Shown: positions 61,886 through 64,000 of the stretch, piece after piece
Position numbering within the stretch: position 1 is the stretch's first letter
How the letters are laid out: every line of letters begins with the position of its first letter
From: Conchocele bisecta
Lineage: Eukaryota > Mollusca > Bivalvia > Lucinida > Thyasiridae
Assembly: GCA_029237695.1 (NCBI GenBank)
Contig: CM055279.1
Coordinates: 806,001 to 870,000, forward strand
Length of the DNA stretch: 64,000 nucleotides
Reading direction: 5' to 3'
Position numbers and translations under genes: made by a program
Notes under the pieces: model-generated
What the model was told of the DNA's origin: nothing
Seen by the model: only the letters and a program-made list of their open reading frames with translations
The model's database searches: none

Positions 61886-61976
61886 AGCCTATTTCAACAA
61901 CATTGCAAAGTATACTTTTCTAGCAAAGTATACTTTGAGGGAGAAATTTTCAATTTAAGGATAAATTATTAATTTT
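61886..61976. mobile_element. MITE family 6 fragment
   Basis: CTATTTCAACAACATTGCAA, GCAAAGTATACTTTGAGGGA, AAATTTTCAATTTAAGG. Centre and right arm lost. Confidence 0.7.
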
Positions 61977-62029
61977 TAGCCAGGTTTTTTGAAAAAACAT
62001 CCAGGCTATTGGATTGGCGAAAGCCGGGC

Positions 62030-62960
62030 GGGCGGGCGGTGGGCGGCGTCCACAATCAATGTTAAGTTTTCGTGTTCGAGTCCATTTCTTTCTTACTGTA
62101 CCACCTAGGACCACCAAACTTTCACAGCTTCATAATCAAGGGGTGCCCACCACATATTACCATCCAACATGTTACTTTTTTTTTAACTTCACCCATTTTT
62201 CCCGCGCAGTCGACTTAGCCATTTTCAATGTTAAGTTTTCACGTTTACAATGTTAAGTTTTCGTGTTTGAGTCCATTTCTTTGTTACTGTACCACCTAGG
62301 ACCACCAAACTTTCACAGCTTCATAATCAAGGGGTGCCCACCACATATTACCATCCAACATGTTACTTTTTTTTTAACTTCACCCATTTTTCCCGCGCAG
62401 TCGACTTAGCCATTTTCAATGTTAAGTTTTCACGTTTACAATGTTAAGTTTTCGTGTTTGAGTCCATTTCTTTGTTACTGTACCACCTAGGACCACCAAA
62501 CTTTCACAGCTTCATAATCAAGGGGTGCCCACCACATATTACTATCCAACGTGTTACTTTTTTTTAACTTGACCCATTTTTTCCGCGCAGTCGACTTAGC
62601 CATTTTCAATGTTAAGTTTTCGCGTTTACAATGTTAAGTTTTCGTGTTTAAGTCCATTTCTTTGGTACTGTAACACCTAGGACCACCAAACTTTCACAGC
62701 TTCATAACAAAGGGGTGCCTACCACATAAAACTTTTTCCGCGCAGTCGACTTAGCCATTTTCAATGTTAAGTTTTCGCGTTTACAATGTTAAGTTTTCGT
62801 GTTTAAGTCCATTTCTTTGGTACTGTAACACCTAGGACCACCAAACTTTCACAGCTTCATAACAAAGGGGTGCCTACCACATAAAACTATCCAACATGTG
62901 ACTATTTTTTTTACCTTCACCTATTATTTCTACGTAATTGACTTAGCCATTTTCAACGTT
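62030..62960. repeat. 190-bp tandem repeat, about five copies
   Basis: Units share GTTAAGTTTTCGTGTTTGAG, CACCTAGGACCACCAAAC, AATCAAGGGGTGCCCACCAC and CGCGCAGTCGACTTAGCC. Copies 4 and 5 are shorter and more diverged. The left border contains GGCGGGCGGGCGGTGGGC. Confidence 0.95.
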
Positions 62961-62984
62961 AACTTTTTAACGTACGTCTGGTGA

Positions 62985-63345
62985 AAGTTTTTTGGTTAAA
63001 AGTGTTTCGTTATACTATATCTCTGCAACTGCTTCGCCCATTACCTTGCAACTTCACATGGGTGTTTATCATCATCCATATTTTCATTCTACCCCCCAAC
63101 CGTGCGGCCCCTGTGCCCAATGTCAAGTTCAAATTACTTTGAATTTTTTTGTTAAAGTTTTTTTGTGTACTATATCTCTGCAACTGCTTCACCCATTACC
63201 TTGATACTTCACATGGGTGTTTATCATCATTGTCGCACCTGCTTGCAGAAAGCGCGATATCGTCGGCATTTTGGCATACGTCCGTCCGTACGTCCGTGTG
63301 TCCGGTTAAAGTTTTTTCGTTAAAGTTTTTCCATCTACTATATCT
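62985..63345. repeat. Two copies of a roughly 160-bp repeat shared with 6750-6970
   Basis: ACTATATCTCTGCAACTGCT and TTCACATGGGTGTTTATCAT occur twice, then GCAGAAAGCGCGATATCGTC, which matches 7025-7060. Confidence 0.85.
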
Positions 63346-63485
63346 ATTTTTTTAGTGTCCATGCCTCGCCCCAAGGCGCGACATGGAGGCCACGGCCATC
63401 TAGTCGACAAAAAGTGGGTATAATTATGTTACCCAAGTCTCTGCTTGGAAAATACTTGGCCTTCGTGGCTTTGCCTCGTTTCTTG

Positions 63486-63737
63486 TTATTATACTGAATT
63501 TATTACATTATCACAGCCATTTTGGCTGTGATAATGTAATAAATTCAGTATAATAATTCTGCATACTATATGCAGCATTAGTATTCATATGATAATGATT
63601 TCTGATCTGTATAATGTAATAAATTCGTTAATATTCTATATGCATAATTGTTGCTATATGAAATAATGCATTTCCTGAAAAATAAATGATTTCTCCCTCA
63701 AAGTATACTTTGCAATGTTGGTGAAATAGGCTACAGG
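63486..63737. mobile_element. MITE, family 6
   Basis: A perfect central hairpin with 32-nt arms (ATTATACTGAATTTATTACA ... inverse) and loop TTT, right arm to CTTTGCAATGTTGGTGAAAT. Confidence 0.85.
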
Positions 63738-63887
63738 TCTTCACTAATCCTAAGGTCAAGCATCACCAGGCACGCTTCGTTGTCATCTGACAACTCTTGT
63801 TAATTCTCAAAACTATCGTATCATGCTTATCATTCTCAATATCACCTCTCATTATTAACTGCTGTCTCATACTATAAGTTATTGTGA

Positions 63888-64000
63888 TTCTACACAGGCT
63901 ATATGGTGTAATATGTCTGGAGGTATGTTCACCCGAGGCGATAGCCTCGTGTGAACATACCTTCAGACGGGCAATATTACACCATATAGCCTGTGTAGAA
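63888..64000. repeat. Long palindrome at the window edge
   Basis: TTCTACACAGGCTATATGGT at the left and its exact inverse at 64000, centre GAGGCGATAGCCTC. The right arm has a small insertion (GGGC). It may extend beyond the window. Confidence 0.85.

Overview
This is eukaryotic nuclear DNA, most likely from a bivalve mollusc. The protein-coding blocks are moderately GC-rich and are separated by long AT-rich introns packed with short palindromic elements, two SINE families and large minisatellites. The SINE tails (TGACCTTAGCTGTTG followed by GTTAAAC) and the GTCAAGGTCA / ACTATAGTCGGC type repeats are of the kind I associate with bivalve genomes. The species was not identified, and no search was run.

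The only gene I can support is a plus-strand ACK/TNK2-family non-receptor tyrosine kinase (activated Cdc42-associated kinase). I assembled it by eye from 15 exons between 281 and 49653, plus one candidate further exon at 51533-51563. Every junction has an AG acceptor and a GT donor, and reading phases match across all introns. The assembled frame runs from ATG 304 to either a TAA at 49655-49657 (1411 residues) or through a donor at 49654 into the small downstream exon. Domain order is SAM-like N-terminal domain (exon 1), tyrosine kinase (exons 2-7), SH3 (exons 8-9), CRIB / Cdc42-binding motif (exon 10), then a long serine- and proline-rich tail (exons 11-15, including a 27-nt microexon). No UBA domain is recognised in the window, so the 3' end may lie outside it.

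Layout: 1-10 kb, exon 1 and a 9.5-kb intron with an 18-bp minisatellite and a self-complementary satellite. 10-16 kb, kinase exons 2-6. 16-27 kb, an 11-kb intron with a 21-bp array, a 4.6-kb array of 44-bp units and a 1.65-kb element with terminal inverted repeats. 27-34 kb, exons 7-13 in close succession. 34-47.5 kb, two large introns with a 1.3-kb TIR element, long tandem arrays, the microexon and SINEs. 47.5-49.7 kb, the 2.1-kb tail exon. 49.7-64 kb, no convincing gene apart from the candidate small exon; mostly MITE-like elements, a 1.4-kb 21-bp minisatellite and a 190-bp tandem repeat.

The most unusual pattern is that pieces of this gene's own exon edges recur as extra copies in the neighbouring introns (exons 1, 2, 6 and 12). 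In the exon 12 case the 3' splice site and first exon bases are built into a higher-order minisatellite. Palindromic elements also end within about 10-50 bp of several splice sites. No bacterial-type system, CRISPR array, rRNA or functional tRNA was seen. All family names and coordinates come from reading the sequence by eye.
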